The notes beneath the pieces were generated by a model. The model worked only from the letters and a program-made list of their open reading frames with translations. It made no database searches and was not told the DNA's origin. Shown here in pieces: positions 21,976 through 31,000 of a stretch of DNA of 41,353 nt. The stretch lies in IMG/VR virus record IMGVR_UViG_3300037076_000473, positions 1 to 41,353 of that record; one strand, written 5' to 3'. Position numbers and translations under genes: made by a program. The stretch comes from a virus. Position 1 is the stretch's first letter. Each line of letters starts with the position of its first letter.

Positions 21976-23004
21976 ATGCGGATATTGGTAGTAGACAACA
22001 GCGGGCTGGCAACGGCCCTGAACAGCATGGCGGCCGATCACGGGATCGTGGCGCTCAATTTCGAGTTGACCTCGACGGGCGTAACACCACCGTCCGAGTT
22101 GATGCTGATCCCGCCGGGCAAACGTGTCGTAGGTCGCGATGGCCGCTCCTGGAACAACCCCGATCCCCAGGGCGTGGTCAGCTTCTTCCAGGAGCGCGGT
22201 CTCAGGATCCCCATCGACCTGGAGCACGCCACCGAGCTGAAAGCCCCCAAGGGTGAGCCGGCCCCGGCCGTGGCCTGGTGTACGGCCCTGGAGGCGCGCC
22301 CGGATGGATCGATCTGGACAAAAACCGACTGGACGCCCAAGGGCACCGAGATGGTACTGAACAAGGAGTACTCCTATTATTCCCCGGCCATCGTCTTCGA
22401 CAAGGCCACCATGAATATCGTCGGCATCAAGAGTGTCGGCTTGACCAATACACCCAATTTCACCATTCCCGCCCTTAACCGCGAAGACAGACAAAAGGAG
22501 GCATCACCCATGGAGCTTGAACAGATGTTGGCAGCACTCGGACTGCCGGCGGGCACAACCTTCGCCGCCGCGCTCAATCACATTGCCCAGATGAAGGCCA
22601 ATCAGGCAACCGCCCTCAACTCGGCCAATTCCCCGTCCCTGGACAAGTTCGTTCCCAAGGCCGACTACGAGCTGGCGCTGAACCGCGCCAACGACGCCGA
22701 AGCCAAACTCAAAACCCAGGCCACCGAAGCACTGGAGACCGCCATCAACAGCGAGGTCACCGCCGCCCTGGCCGCCGGCAAGATCACCCCGGCCACCAAG
22801 GAGTACCACGTTGCCCAGTGTCGCCAGGAAGGCGGCCTGGAGCGCTTCAAGGCCTTCGTTGGCGCAGCTCCGGTCGTAGCTGACGCCAGCAACCTGGACA
22901 GGAAAGATCCCTCTTCCACGGATACGGCCCTCAACGCCGAGCAGATCAAAGTCGCTGAGATGTTCGGTAACAGCGTCGAGGACATCGCCAAATACGGGAA
23001 ATAA
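21976..23004 (+). CDS. I: Head maturation protease (Mu I), with nested scaffold
   Basis: 342 residues. Mu I is a serine protease that cleaves the scaffold during head assembly. Likely catalytic residues are H84 (IDLEHATEL) and S136 (YSYYSPAIVFD). The C-terminal half (from about 179) is the helical scaffold portion, ending in EQIKVAEMFGNSVEDIAKYG. AGGAGA lies upstream of the ATG. The nested scaffold start at 22510 is described separately. Confidence 0.93.
   Translation: MRILVVDNSGLATALNSMAADHGIVALNFELTSTGVTPPSELMLIPPGKRVVGRDGRSWNNPDPQGVVSFFQERGLRIPIDLEHATELKAPKGEPAPAVAWCTALEARPDGSIWTKTDWTPKGTEMVLNKEYSYYSPAIVFDKATMNIVGIKSVGLTNTPNFTIPALNREDRQKEASPMELEQMLAALGLPAGTTFAAALNHIAQMKANQATALNSANSPSLDKFVPKADYELALNRANDAEAKLKTQATEALETAINSEVTAALAAGKITPATKEYHVAQCRQEGGLERFKAFVGAAPVVADASNLDRKDPSSTDTALNAEQIKVAEMFGNSVEDIAKYGK
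22510..23004 (+). CDS. Z: Nested scaffold protein (Mu Z-like), internal start in I
   Basis: 164 residues, in the same frame as I from codon 179 (MELEQMLAALGLPAGTTFAA). AAGGAGG at 22495-22501 is a near-perfect ribosome-binding site eight bases before the ATG, unusual inside a gene. Mu, lambda and others make their scaffold from such an internal start, giving extra copies of the C-terminal half. The sequence is helical and charged as expected. Confidence 0.85.
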   Translation: MELEQMLAALGLPAGTTFAAALNHIAQMKANQATALNSANSPSLDKFVPKADYELALNRANDAEAKLKTQATEALETAINSEVTAALAAGKITPATKEYHVAQCRQEGGLERFKAFVGAAPVVADASNLDRKDPSSTDTALNAEQIKVAEMFGNSVEDIAKYGK

Positions 23005-23047
23005 TCAATCACCACTCAACTCTCATCATGTTTAAGGAGGTTTTACC

Positions 23048-23443
23048 ATGACGTTGACCGCAGACAGAAACACCCCCTTCAAGGACGGGGAATTGGTTGT
23101 AGTACCCGTGGCCACCGGCAAGAAGATCTTCGCCGGATCTCTTGTGGCAGCCAATGCAACCGGATTTGCAACCCCTGGAGCCACAGCCACCACCCTGAAC
23201 TACCTGGGCCGCTCCGAAGCATGTGTCGATAACAGCGCCGGGGCTGATGGCGCGCTCACCGTTACGGTGCGCCGCAAGAAGGCTTTCAAATGGAAGAACA
23301 GCGGTACGGATGCCGTTGTCCAGGCCGACCTGGGCAAAACCTGCTACATCGAGGACGATCAGACCGTCAGCCACACCGCCACCGGCAAGTCCATCGCCGG
23401 CAAGGTGATCCAGCTCGACTCAGACGGCGTTTGGGTAGAGTAA
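23048..23443 (+). CDS. Putative head decoration protein (DUF2190-like)
   Basis: 131 residues, small beta-rich protein. ADRNTPFKDGELVVVPVATG, then KIFAGSLVAANATGFATPGA and GRSEACVDNSAG fit the capsid-decorating proteins placed between scaffold and major capsid in B3-type phages. AAGGAGG precedes the ATG. Confidence 0.78.
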   Translation: MTLTADRNTPFKDGELVVVPVATGKKIFAGSLVAANATGFATPGATATTLNYLGRSEACVDNSAGADGALTVTVRRKKAFKWKNSGTDAVVQADLGKTCYIEDDQTVSHTATGKSIAGKVIQLDSDGVWVE

Positions 23444-23476
23444 CCATCACATCAAATTCCCCAGGAGGAATAAGCA

Positions 23477-24538
23477 ATGAAAAACCTGTTTTCTAAAGTC
23501 TCAATCCTTTTCAGCTGGGTGGTCCTGCTGATGCTGGCAGTAATCCTCTGCCCCCATGGCGCTCTGGCGAACGTGAAGCCCGCTGCCGGCGGCATGCTAT
23601 TCGTCGGTATCGGGGGCATGATCGTCAATGCCAGCACCCTCAACAACATCTTCGTCAACCTCAAGACAACCTTCAACCGGTGCTTCGATGCGACGCCTAC
23701 CACCTGGAACAAGATCGCCATGCTGGTCCCGTCCGGTACGAAGACCAATGACTACAAGTGGCTGGCCAATTTCCCGCGCATGAAGAAGTGGTTTGGCGAA
23801 AAGGCCGTCAAGGCGCTGGCCGCCTTCAACTACACCGTCACCAATGATGATTTCGAGGCGACGGTCGAAGTCGACCGCAATGACATCGACGATGACGAGC
23901 TCGGCATCTATGCCCCCCAGGCCGAGATGGCCGGCTACTCCGCCAAGCAGCTGCCGGATGAGATCGTCTATGACCTGGCCAACGGTGTCTTCACCAAAAC
24001 CTGCTTCGACGGCCAGTACATGGTCGATGTCGATCACCCGGTCACGGATGCGAACGGCGTGGTGCAGAGCGTTTCCAACAAGGGCACGGCCAAGCTGGTC
24101 TGTACGACCCAGGCGGGCGCCATCGCTTCCCTGGGTGCGTCCCGCACCGCCATGAAGAAGTTCACCGATGACGAAGGGCGCCCATTGAACATCAAGCCGA
24201 ATCTCCTGCTGGTGCCGCCGGCCTTGGAGGACATAGCCAATGTCCTGATGAACAATGACCGCCTGGATGACGGCAAGGCCAATCCCTACAAGGGCACCAT
24301 GGAAGTTCTCTGCGATGCACGTCTGACCTCGGATACCGCCTGGTTCCTGCTCGACACCAGCAAGCCGATCAAGCCGTTCATCTACCAGGAGCGCAAGAAG
24401 CCGGTCTTTGTCCAGCAGATCGATCCCCAGGCCGAGGACGTCTTCATGCGCAAGAAATTCAAGTTCGGCGCCGAAGCACGGGCGGCCGGCGGCTACGGTT
24501 TCTGGCAGCTGATCTACGGTAGCGACGGATCAGTCTAA
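23477..24538 (+). CDS. T: Major capsid protein (Mu gpT-like) with N-terminal signal-peptide-like extension
   Basis: 353 residues. From residue 48 (MIVNASTLNNIFVNLKTTFN) it matches gpT: NKIAMLVPSGTKTNDYKWLA, FPRMKKWFGEKAVKAL and DDDELGIYAPQAEMAGYSAK. Residues 1-47 are extra. They look like a Sec signal: basic MKNLFSK, hydrophobic WVVLLMLAVILCPHG, then GALA as a cleavage site. AGGAGG lies at ideal distance from the ATG at 23477, whereas the ATG at 23618 has only GGGGG directly against it. The long start is thus favoured. Whether the extension is made, cleaved or removed is unknown. Confidence 0.93.
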   Translation: MKNLFSKVSILFSWVVLLMLAVILCPHGALANVKPAAGGMLFVGIGGMIVNASTLNNIFVNLKTTFNRCFDATPTTWNKIAMLVPSGTKTNDYKWLANFPRMKKWFGEKAVKALAAFNYTVTNDDFEATVEVDRNDIDDDELGIYAPQAEMAGYSAKQLPDEIVYDLANGVFTKTCFDGQYMVDVDHPVTDANGVVQSVSNKGTAKLVCTTQAGAIASLGASRTAMKKFTDDEGRPLNIKPNLLLVPPALEDIANVLMNNDRLDDGKANPYKGTMEVLCDARLTSDTAWFLLDTSKPIKPFIYQERKKPVFVQQIDPQAEDVFMRKKFKFGAEARAAGGYGFWQLIYGSDGSV

Positions 24539-24544
24539 ACCCGG

Positions 24545-24607
24545 ATGAGGGTTGAGAGATGAGCGATGAGCTTCTCTCAGCCCTCAACGGTTTATCTCAT
24601 CTCTCAA
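24545..24607 (+). repeat. CTCATC-type repeat forming two competing hairpins
   Basis: GAGGGTTGAGAGA (24547-24559) pairs with TCTCTCAGCCCTC (24573-24585), one G-T pair, 13 bp. Alternatively TTGAGAGATGAG (24552-24563) pairs perfectly with CTCATCTCTCAA (24596-24607), 12 bp. The two stems share bases 24552-24559 and exclude each other. The second one abuts the AAGGAG ribosome-binding site of the next gene. The units resemble the repeat at 14214. Confidence 0.6.
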
Positions 24608-24619
24608 TAAGGAGTTCAT

Positions 24620-24784
24620 ATGATTCGCATTACCTCATCCATAGACGGCTTCCGCCGCGCCGGCATCGCCCATACGAGGGTACCGGCCGAATATGCCGAT
24701 GACGCCTTTACCAAGGAGCAAATGAAACAGCTGCAGGCCGAGCCGGTTCTCCTGGTAGAGATCGTTCCCGAAAAGAAGAAATAA
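24620..24784 (+). CDS. Small HI1506/Mu gp35-like protein
   Basis: 54 residues: ITSSIDGFRRAGIAHTRVPA then MKQLQAEPVLLVEIVPEKKK. The pattern S..DGFRR.GI.H and L.AEP.L.VE matches the small gp35/HI1506 family found after the major capsid gene in Mu-like phages. Function unknown. AAGGAG lies eight bases upstream. Confidence 0.8.
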   Translation: MIRITSSIDGFRRAGIAHTRVPAEYADDAFTKEQMKQLQAEPVLLVEIVPEKKK

Positions 24785-24787
24785 CCC

Positions 24788-25222
24788 ATGTCCTACTGCG
24801 TCCTGGCTGACATCGAAAAGAAACGCATCCCCACCGATACGCTGATCCAGCTGACCGATGACGGCAACCTGGGCGTGATCGATGAGGATATGGTCAACGG
24901 TTGCATCCAGGATGCCACGGTACTGGTGGAGGGGTACTTGCGCGGCAGGTACACCCTCCCGCTTTCCCCGGTACCTGACCTGGCCGTTACCATCACCGCC
25001 GATCTGGCGGTCTATGGCATCTACGCCACCAAGCCGCAGTTCGATATCCCCAAGAGTGTCCAGGATCGCCGCGATACGGCCCTCAATCTGCTGGCCCGCA
25101 TCCAGGACGGCCGGATGCCGCTCTTTGATACTGTTCCGGACGCAACACCAACGAGTAATAGAGTTGTATCTTTCTCCGGTCCGGAACGAATCATGAGCCG
25201 CGACACGCTCAAGGACTTCTGA
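24788..25222 (+). CDS. DUF1320 protein (Mu gp36-like), head-tail connector
   Basis: 144 residues. MSYCVLADIEKKRIPTDTLI and VNGCIQDATVLVEGYLRGRY are typical of the DUF1320/gp36 family, related to head-tail adaptor proteins. The position after gp35 fits. The next gene starts with a TGATG overlap. Confidence 0.88.
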   Translation: MSYCVLADIEKKRIPTDTLIQLTDDGNLGVIDEDMVNGCIQDATVLVEGYLRGRYTLPLSPVPDLAVTITADLAVYGIYATKPQFDIPKSVQDRRDTALNLLARIQDGRMPLFDTVPDATPTSNRVVSFSGPERIMSRDTLKDF

Positions 25223-25662
25223 TGCTGACCGAACTGCAGAACGACATGCTGGACGCCCTGGACAGGATCACCGCCTTCAAGGAGCGCGGGGTCTGGCAGG
25301 GCAACCTGGAGGATCTGCTCAAACAGCCCCAGAAGACACCCTCCGCCCACGTGGCCCTGGCATCCGGGCTGTTCAGCCCGCCGGTCACCACCCCGGCCAA
25401 GGATTCCATGGCGACGCTCGGCTGGGATGTGATCGTCATCTACCAGTGTCTGAAGGACCGCAAGATATCCACCACCCAGGGTTACGGCCTGATCGAGGCC
25501 GTGGTCAAGCCGGTTTCCAAAGATCCCGAGATAGTCGGCGGGCTCACCGGCCTGAAGACCCAGGGTGGCATGCTCTGGCCGGTTTCGCTGGACCTGCTCG
25601 ATACGGTAAACGGCATCAGCGCTTACGCCATCAGATTCGAAATTAAACGAGAGATCAAGTAG
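25222..25662 (+). CDS. Mu gp37-like protein
   Basis: 146 residues. Matches the gp37/DUF1834-type proteins: MLTELQNDMLDALDRITAFK, WDVIVIYQCLKDRK and YGLIEAVVKPV, ending ISAYAIRFEIKREIK. It is probably a tail terminator or head-tail joining component, by gene order. The start is coupled to the gp36 stop. Confidence 0.82.
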   Translation: MLTELQNDMLDALDRITAFKERGVWQGNLEDLLKQPQKTPSAHVALASGLFSPPVTTPAKDSMATLGWDVIVIYQCLKDRKISTTQGYGLIEAVVKPVSKDPEIVGGLTGLKTQGGMLWPVSLDLLDTVNGISAYAIRFEIKREIK

Positions 25663-25725
25663 CCCTGGTCCCCAGGATAAGTGCGGTAACGAAATAAATT
25701 TCTACCTTACTAAAGGAGGCATCAC

Positions 25726-27123
25726 ATGTCTTATTCAGGTTTAACCCGTGGGCTGTCAAAGGTCCGCGAAGTCAACTTCGGCCTTACGCCGGCGGTGCCG
25801 GTCATGAAGGAAGTCCGCGCCCTCAAGAATTACGACTTCGGCGTGGATCCCGGCACCATCGACAGCGCCGAGAAAAAACCCGATCGCATGACGCGTAAGT
25901 CGCGTCCCGGCAACAAGAAGGGCCAGTTCACGCTTCCCTTCCAGCTCTCCTACGGCGACTTCGACGATCTCTTCGAGGAAGTCCTGGGCGGTACCTGGGC
26001 ACCGCTGGCCACCGTTACCACGGCCATCACCGTGGCGGCTGCCGGCAAGACCTTTTCCCGCGCTGCAGGATCGTTCCTGACCGACGGTTATGTTGTCGGC
26101 CAGCAGATCATTACCAGCGGTTTCACCACCCCCGGCAACAACGGCAGCTTCATCATCAGTGCCGTCACGGCCCTGGTGGTCACCTGCAGCACCGCCGCAG
26201 GGCTGGCGGATGAGTCCGGGGCCGCCGCTACCATCAAGACCGCCATCGACAGGCTGCGCGTCGGCAACCTGTTCCGCAGTTCCACCTTCGAGGACTTCAA
26301 TCCGGATGCCAACCTGTTCGAGCAATACAACGGCTGTGTGACCGGCGGGTTCGACCTGGATATTTCCCCCGAGAAGATCGTTACCGGTACCTTCAAGGGC
26401 CTGGCCCGCGATTGCGTCCTGGCCGGCATGGCCAACGCGGCCATTGCGATCAACTCGGGCGGCAAGACCTTCACCTGCGCTTCCGGCGGGTTCCTGCTCC
26501 CGGCTGCGCCGTTCCTGGTGGGGATGAACATGATCACCAGCGGTTTCACCAACCCTGCCAACAACGGCACCTTTCTGATCAGCGCCGTGGCCGACACCGT
26601 CATCACCTGCGCCACCGCCGCCGGTCTGGTGACCGAAGCGGCCGGAGCCGGCAAGAGTATCGCCCTGGCCTCCCTGGGAGTCCCCACCCCGGCCGGTACC
26701 GATGATCCCTTTGCCTCCTATGAGGGTGACATCAGCGAAGGCTCGATCGACCAGGCTGAGGCCACCGGTGTCAAGATCAGCTTCGATAACGGCATGAAGG
26801 CCACCTATACCATCCTGACCCCCGGCGCGGCGGCAGCAGCCAGTATCAAGCCCGACACCGACATCAAGCTGACCGGCGATCTTTCAGTGTTCTTCGAGAA
26901 CCAGGAGTTCAAGAAGAAGTACCTGGCCGGCGTCGAATCATCGGTCAACTTTCTCCTGGGTACCGGCCTGCCGGGCGGCAAGTCCATGCGCTTCATCATG
27001 AACGCCATCCAGTACACCGGCAACAAGCGCACTACCGACAGCACCATCGTTGAGACCGGCACCTTCAAGGCCAACTACCACACCGCCACGGCCACCTGCA
27101 TCGAGATTCAACGCATCCCGTAA
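25726..27123 (+). CDS. Tail tube protein with duplicated inserted domain
   Basis: 465 residues, the major tail subunit of a non-contractile tail. Ends (MSYSGLTRGLSKVREVNFGL; C-term GNKRTTDSTIVETGTFKANY) match B3-type tube proteins. Two homologous inserts of ~62 residues lie inside: GKTFSRAAGSFLTDGYVVGQ and on (26038-26226), and GKTFTCASGGFLLPAAPFLV and on (26455-26650). Both contain ITSGFT.P.NNG.F.ISAV and TCATAAGL-like strands. Such beta domains usually decorate the tube surface. AAAGGAGG precedes the ATG. Confidence 0.88.
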   Translation: MSYSGLTRGLSKVREVNFGLTPAVPVMKEVRALKNYDFGVDPGTIDSAEKKPDRMTRKSRPGNKKGQFTLPFQLSYGDFDDLFEEVLGGTWAPLATVTTAITVAAAGKTFSRAAGSFLTDGYVVGQQIITSGFTTPGNNGSFIISAVTALVVTCSTAAGLADESGAAATIKTAIDRLRVGNLFRSSTFEDFNPDANLFEQYNGCVTGGFDLDISPEKIVTGTFKGLARDCVLAGMANAAIAINSGGKTFTCASGGFLLPAAPFLVGMNMITSGFTNPANNGTFLISAVADTVITCATAAGLVTEAAGAGKSIALASLGVPTPAGTDDPFASYEGDISEGSIDQAEATGVKISFDNGMKATYTILTPGAAAAASIKPDTDIKLTGDLSVFFENQEFKKKYLAGVESSVNFLLGTGLPGGKSMRFIMNAIQYTGNKRTTDSTIVETGTFKANYHTATATCIEIQRIP

Positions 27124-27198
27124 GGGATTGGCGGGGCCTCTGACTCCTATGGAGGCCGGAGGCCCGGCCAGTCTCCTTACCGCCTTCTTTACTTATCC

Positions 27199-27213
27199 GG
27201 GGGTATTGCCCCC
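27199..27213 (+). other. Short GC hairpin before the tail chaperone
   Basis: GGGGG (27199-27203) and CCCCC (27209-27213) around TATTG, in the 114-base gap after the tube gene. Without a T tract it may attenuate the very abundant tube mRNA. Confidence 0.4.
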
Positions 27214-27237
27214 ATACACCACACAAGGAGATTTGTT

Positions 27238-27702
27238 ATGGATTTGAAGTCACTCAACACAGGAGTAGCGGCAAACAAGGGCCGGGCTGTAGCTTTGCTG
27301 CATCCGGCGACACAGGTATCTATCGGAAAACGATTTTACGTCCTGGGCAGCGATTCCAAGGAGTTTAAGCGTATCCAGCGCAAACAGCAGGCTGATCTCC
27401 TGGAAAAGCAGAAAAAGAACAGGCGCGGCATGTATTTCCCGACCCCCGAAGAAACCGAAGCCAACAACCTGGAGTTGCTGGTCGCACTGACTACCGGCTG
27501 GGATGAGGATGTAGTGGACGCCGAGGGTAAGGTCACCGGTGTCCGCAAGGAGATCGAACTAAATGAGGGTGATTTTATTCCCTTCAGCCCCGAAGCTGCC
27601 GCTGAGATTTACAGCGACCTCGGCTTCTCCTGGATCCGCGAGCAGATCGACAGCGAAATCGGTGACAGACGCGATTTTTTGCCGAGTGCGAAGAGGCCCT
27701 AA
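27238..27702 (+). CDS. Tail assembly chaperone G (unshifted product)
   Basis: 154 residues. MDLKSLNTGVAANKGRAVAL, then FYVLGSDSKEFKRIQRKQQA and a helical core; position between tube protein and tape measure is that of lambda gpG. It is thought to coat the tape measure during tail assembly. Near its 3' end the codons GAT TTT TTG form a slippery site giving the longer GT product. AAGGAG lies upstream. Confidence 0.85.
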   Translation: MDLKSLNTGVAANKGRAVALLHPATQVSIGKRFYVLGSDSKEFKRIQRKQQADLLEKQKKNRRGMYFPTPEETEANNLELLVALTTGWDEDVVDAEGKVTGVRKEIELNEGDFIPFSPEAAAEIYSDLGFSWIREQIDSEIGDRRDFLPSAKRP

Positions 27703-28070
27703 GCGAGCACATCGCCGAATATGCCGAGTGGCAGTTCCGCAACAACGAAGAAAAGGATGACGGCAGCACGGTCTCGGCCCATCTCCGCCAGGCCCGGAAA
27801 CGGAGCAAGACGGCTGCCAAGGTCCTGGAGGAAGAGCCGAAGCTTTACCCGACGGTACAACATATCTGGAGCTGGTTTCTGCAGCTCTCGGCCACAAGAG
27901 GGGGCGGGTTCGGTCCCGCCCCCATCACGTTTCAGGAGATCGCCGCTTGGGCCGCGCTGATGGAAACCGAGCCCACTCCCTGGGAGATAGAGCAGGTCAA
28001 GCGGCTGGACGGGATCTGGTTCAAGGTGCAGTCAGAAAAGGACAAGAAGGATAAACCGGATAAGAAGTAA
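27238..28070 (+). CDS. Tail assembly chaperone GT, -1 frameshift product
   Basis: About 277 residues. Zero frame is read to the slippery T TTT TTG (27675-27681), then the -1 frame continues as AECEEALSEHIAEYAEWQFR through HIWSWFLQLSATRGGGFGPA and ITFQEIAAWAALMETEP to the stop at 28068-28070. The -1 frame has no usable ATG before this domain and is open to the tape measure gene. In lambda and most long-tailed phages G and GT are made by exactly this programmed shift. GT recruits tube subunits to the G-coated tape measure. Confidence 0.9.
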
Positions 28071-28096
28071 TTAACTGCAGGTTTAAGGTGGATTTA

Positions 28097-31000
28097 ATGG
28101 CAGGTTTGGCGGCCTTAAAATTAGTCCTGGAAGTGGACGGCCAGGGGAAGGTTACCGGGGCGCTGAAGCAGGTGGAGGACGCAACGGCTTCCGTGGGTAC
28201 TACCACCAAGACCGTTGAGACCTCCATCGGCAGCTTTGCCGTAACCGCCACCACCGCCACCGAGAAGATGGCCAGGGATACGACCAGCGCCACCGACCGC
28301 ATGGCCCAGGGCACCCAGACGGCCACCGGACAGATGTCCTCTTCGCTCGGCGATCTCGGCTCGGCGATCCGGGGCGTTGCTGCTGCCTATGCCTCCTGGG
28401 AGATCTTCCAAAAAGCCAAGGAAACGGTCATGTTTGCCGCCAACGTGGAGCAGGCCGATCGGGCTCTCTCCGTCATCGCCAATACCATGGGGCGCACATC
28501 CGAAGAGGCCATGAAGTACCGCGACTCCCTGCGGGATCTCGGCATTACCACCAATTCATCCACCAACGCCGTTGCGCAATTCATGAAAGCCGGACTGCCC
28601 CTGGATCAGCTCAACAAACTGGGCCGGGCCGCCCAGGGCGCCGCCATCAGCTACCAGATGATGACCGGCGAAACGATCTCTTCATCCCAGGCCCTGGACA
28701 AGATGATCCGCGCCCTGGTGACCGGCAACGTGGTCGAGCTGCATACCCTGGGCATCAATGTGATGCAGCGCGATGTATTGCGGGAAAACAAACTGGCCAC
28801 CGGAGAAGCCGCCACCGCTGTCGACAGCCACCAGCGTCACCTGCTGATGTTCAATGAAGTCCTGGAAAAGACCCAGCCCTTGATGCTGCTGTATGAGAAG
28901 TCGATGGATCTGGCTTCCAAACAGATCTCCTCCTCGAAGCGCCCGGTGGAAGAATTGAGGCTGGCCCTGGGCAACCTGTTCCTCCCGGAGTTGACAGTGT
29001 CCGCCACGTTATTTTATCAGACCGTATCGGGCGGCATGAAGTGGGTGCGCAGCCATACCGAGGAGCTGGACGCGGCAAAAATGGTGATCAAGGATTTTAC
29101 CCAGGGGCTGCTCTATGCCGTGGGGTTCATCACGGCCTACACAGCCACCATGATCCTGGCCACCGCCGCCACGGGCGGATTCGCGGCCGGGGCCGGGATC
29201 TTTTCCGGAGTGCTGGCCCTGTTGAAAACCAACCTGAGTCTGACCGGCGCGCAAGCCACTATAACGGCCACACAGGTGGGCCTGTTCGGGGAATCTGTCG
29301 CCACCGCCTCCAGTGTTGCCACCGTTGGCCTGCTCTCTGTCAAGACGGTCTTCGGAGTGCTGAGCGCCTTCATGCTGGGTTGGGAGATCGGCAAGGCCCT
29401 CAGTGACAAGTTCGAGATCGTGCGCAAGGCCGGCGTTTACATGGTGCATGGCCTGATGACGGGCTGGGACCTGGCCGCCGAGGCCTACGAGCGATTCAAG
29501 GCCACAGTCAACCCCTTTGGTGATGAAGAGAAACAGCAGGCACAGCTGCAGTCCATCACCGCCAAGTATGCCGCTATCAAACGGACCCGCGATGAGGCCC
29601 TGGCCGGCACCCTGGCCGATGCCGTAAACGGCACGGCAACTTCCCAGGCCAAACCCTACCAGAACGACCAGGCCGCCATTGCCGACGGGATCAAGCGCGA
29701 ACAGGATCGCCTGGCCAAAGAGGCTGCTGCAGCACGGGCAGCCGCCGCAGTGGAGGCCGCCAAGGATCTGAAGGCCGCCCAGCAAGAGGCCGATCACCTG
29801 GTCACGGCCTTTAACCAGTGGCAGCTGAATGCCGTAAAATCCGACAAAGCCACCGATGAACTGGCCAGCAAGATCGCCGCGCTCAACCTGGAATACAAAC
29901 AGTTGCAAAATACCATCGGGCAAACCACTAAGGCAGGCATGGCCGAGGCCTTGAAACAGGGTGTCGATCTGAAACAGCTGGCCGGGTACCGCGATCAGAT
30001 CGAGGCCAATCTGCGACTGGAAGATGCCACAAAAAAAGCCAAGAAAGCCGATGCCGAATATTGGCAAGGCCTGACTGCCAACTGGCACGAAGGAAAAAAA
30101 GAAATCGACCAGGTTGAACAGGCCATTAAACAGGTCTTTACCCTGAGCAAAAAAGGCGATGAGGGACCTCTGCATAACTTTGCCGACGATGTCCACAAAG
30201 CCACCTTGGCGTTTACCCAGGCCGGTGATGCCTTCGGGGTCACTGCCGAGGTCTACGTCTCCGCCATTGAGGGCGCGGTCGCCAAGCTGACCGGCATTTC
30301 ACTCAAGGAACTCAATTTTCAAAACAAAGACCTGGCCGCCAGCCAGGTTGGTGTCGATGCGTCCACCGGGGTGGTCACGGACCCATACGCCCAGCAGACG
30401 GCCATGATGGCGGCCCGTTATCAGAAAGAATTTGATCTGATCGATGAGCGGACCAACAAGATCAAAGAGGCCATGGCGGCCGAAGCTGCCCTGGGCGTGC
30501 CGAGTCTGACCGTTTATTCCGCCCTGCAGAAGCAGATGCTGGCCAGCACGACCACCCGCACGCTGAAGGAAAAACAGCAGACCATCGACCAGAATAAGCT
30601 GGATGACGAGTCCTTTAGATCCCGTCTCTCCCTGGTCGGTCAGTACACCGGTCTGGCTGGCCAGATGTTTAGCGAACTGGCCAGTACCCAGGATCAAACC
30701 AGTCGCAAGGGATTCGAGACGGCCAAGTTGTACAGTCTGGGCGCAGCCATCATGTCCACCGCCACGGCCATCATAGCGCAGATCGCCAGTCCGGATGGCT
30801 GGACACCTGCCGCCTGGGCCAGATCCATCGCGGCCGGAGTGCTGGGTGTCATGCAGATCACCAAGATCGCATCCACCACCTTCGGCGGCGGGGCCTCTGC
30901 TCCTACCATGCCCTCCGGCAGCTTCGGCAGTGGCGGCGCCACCGGCTCCGGGGCAGGTGCCGGCGTAAACGCCCCCTACATGACCACCAAAGAAGCCCAA

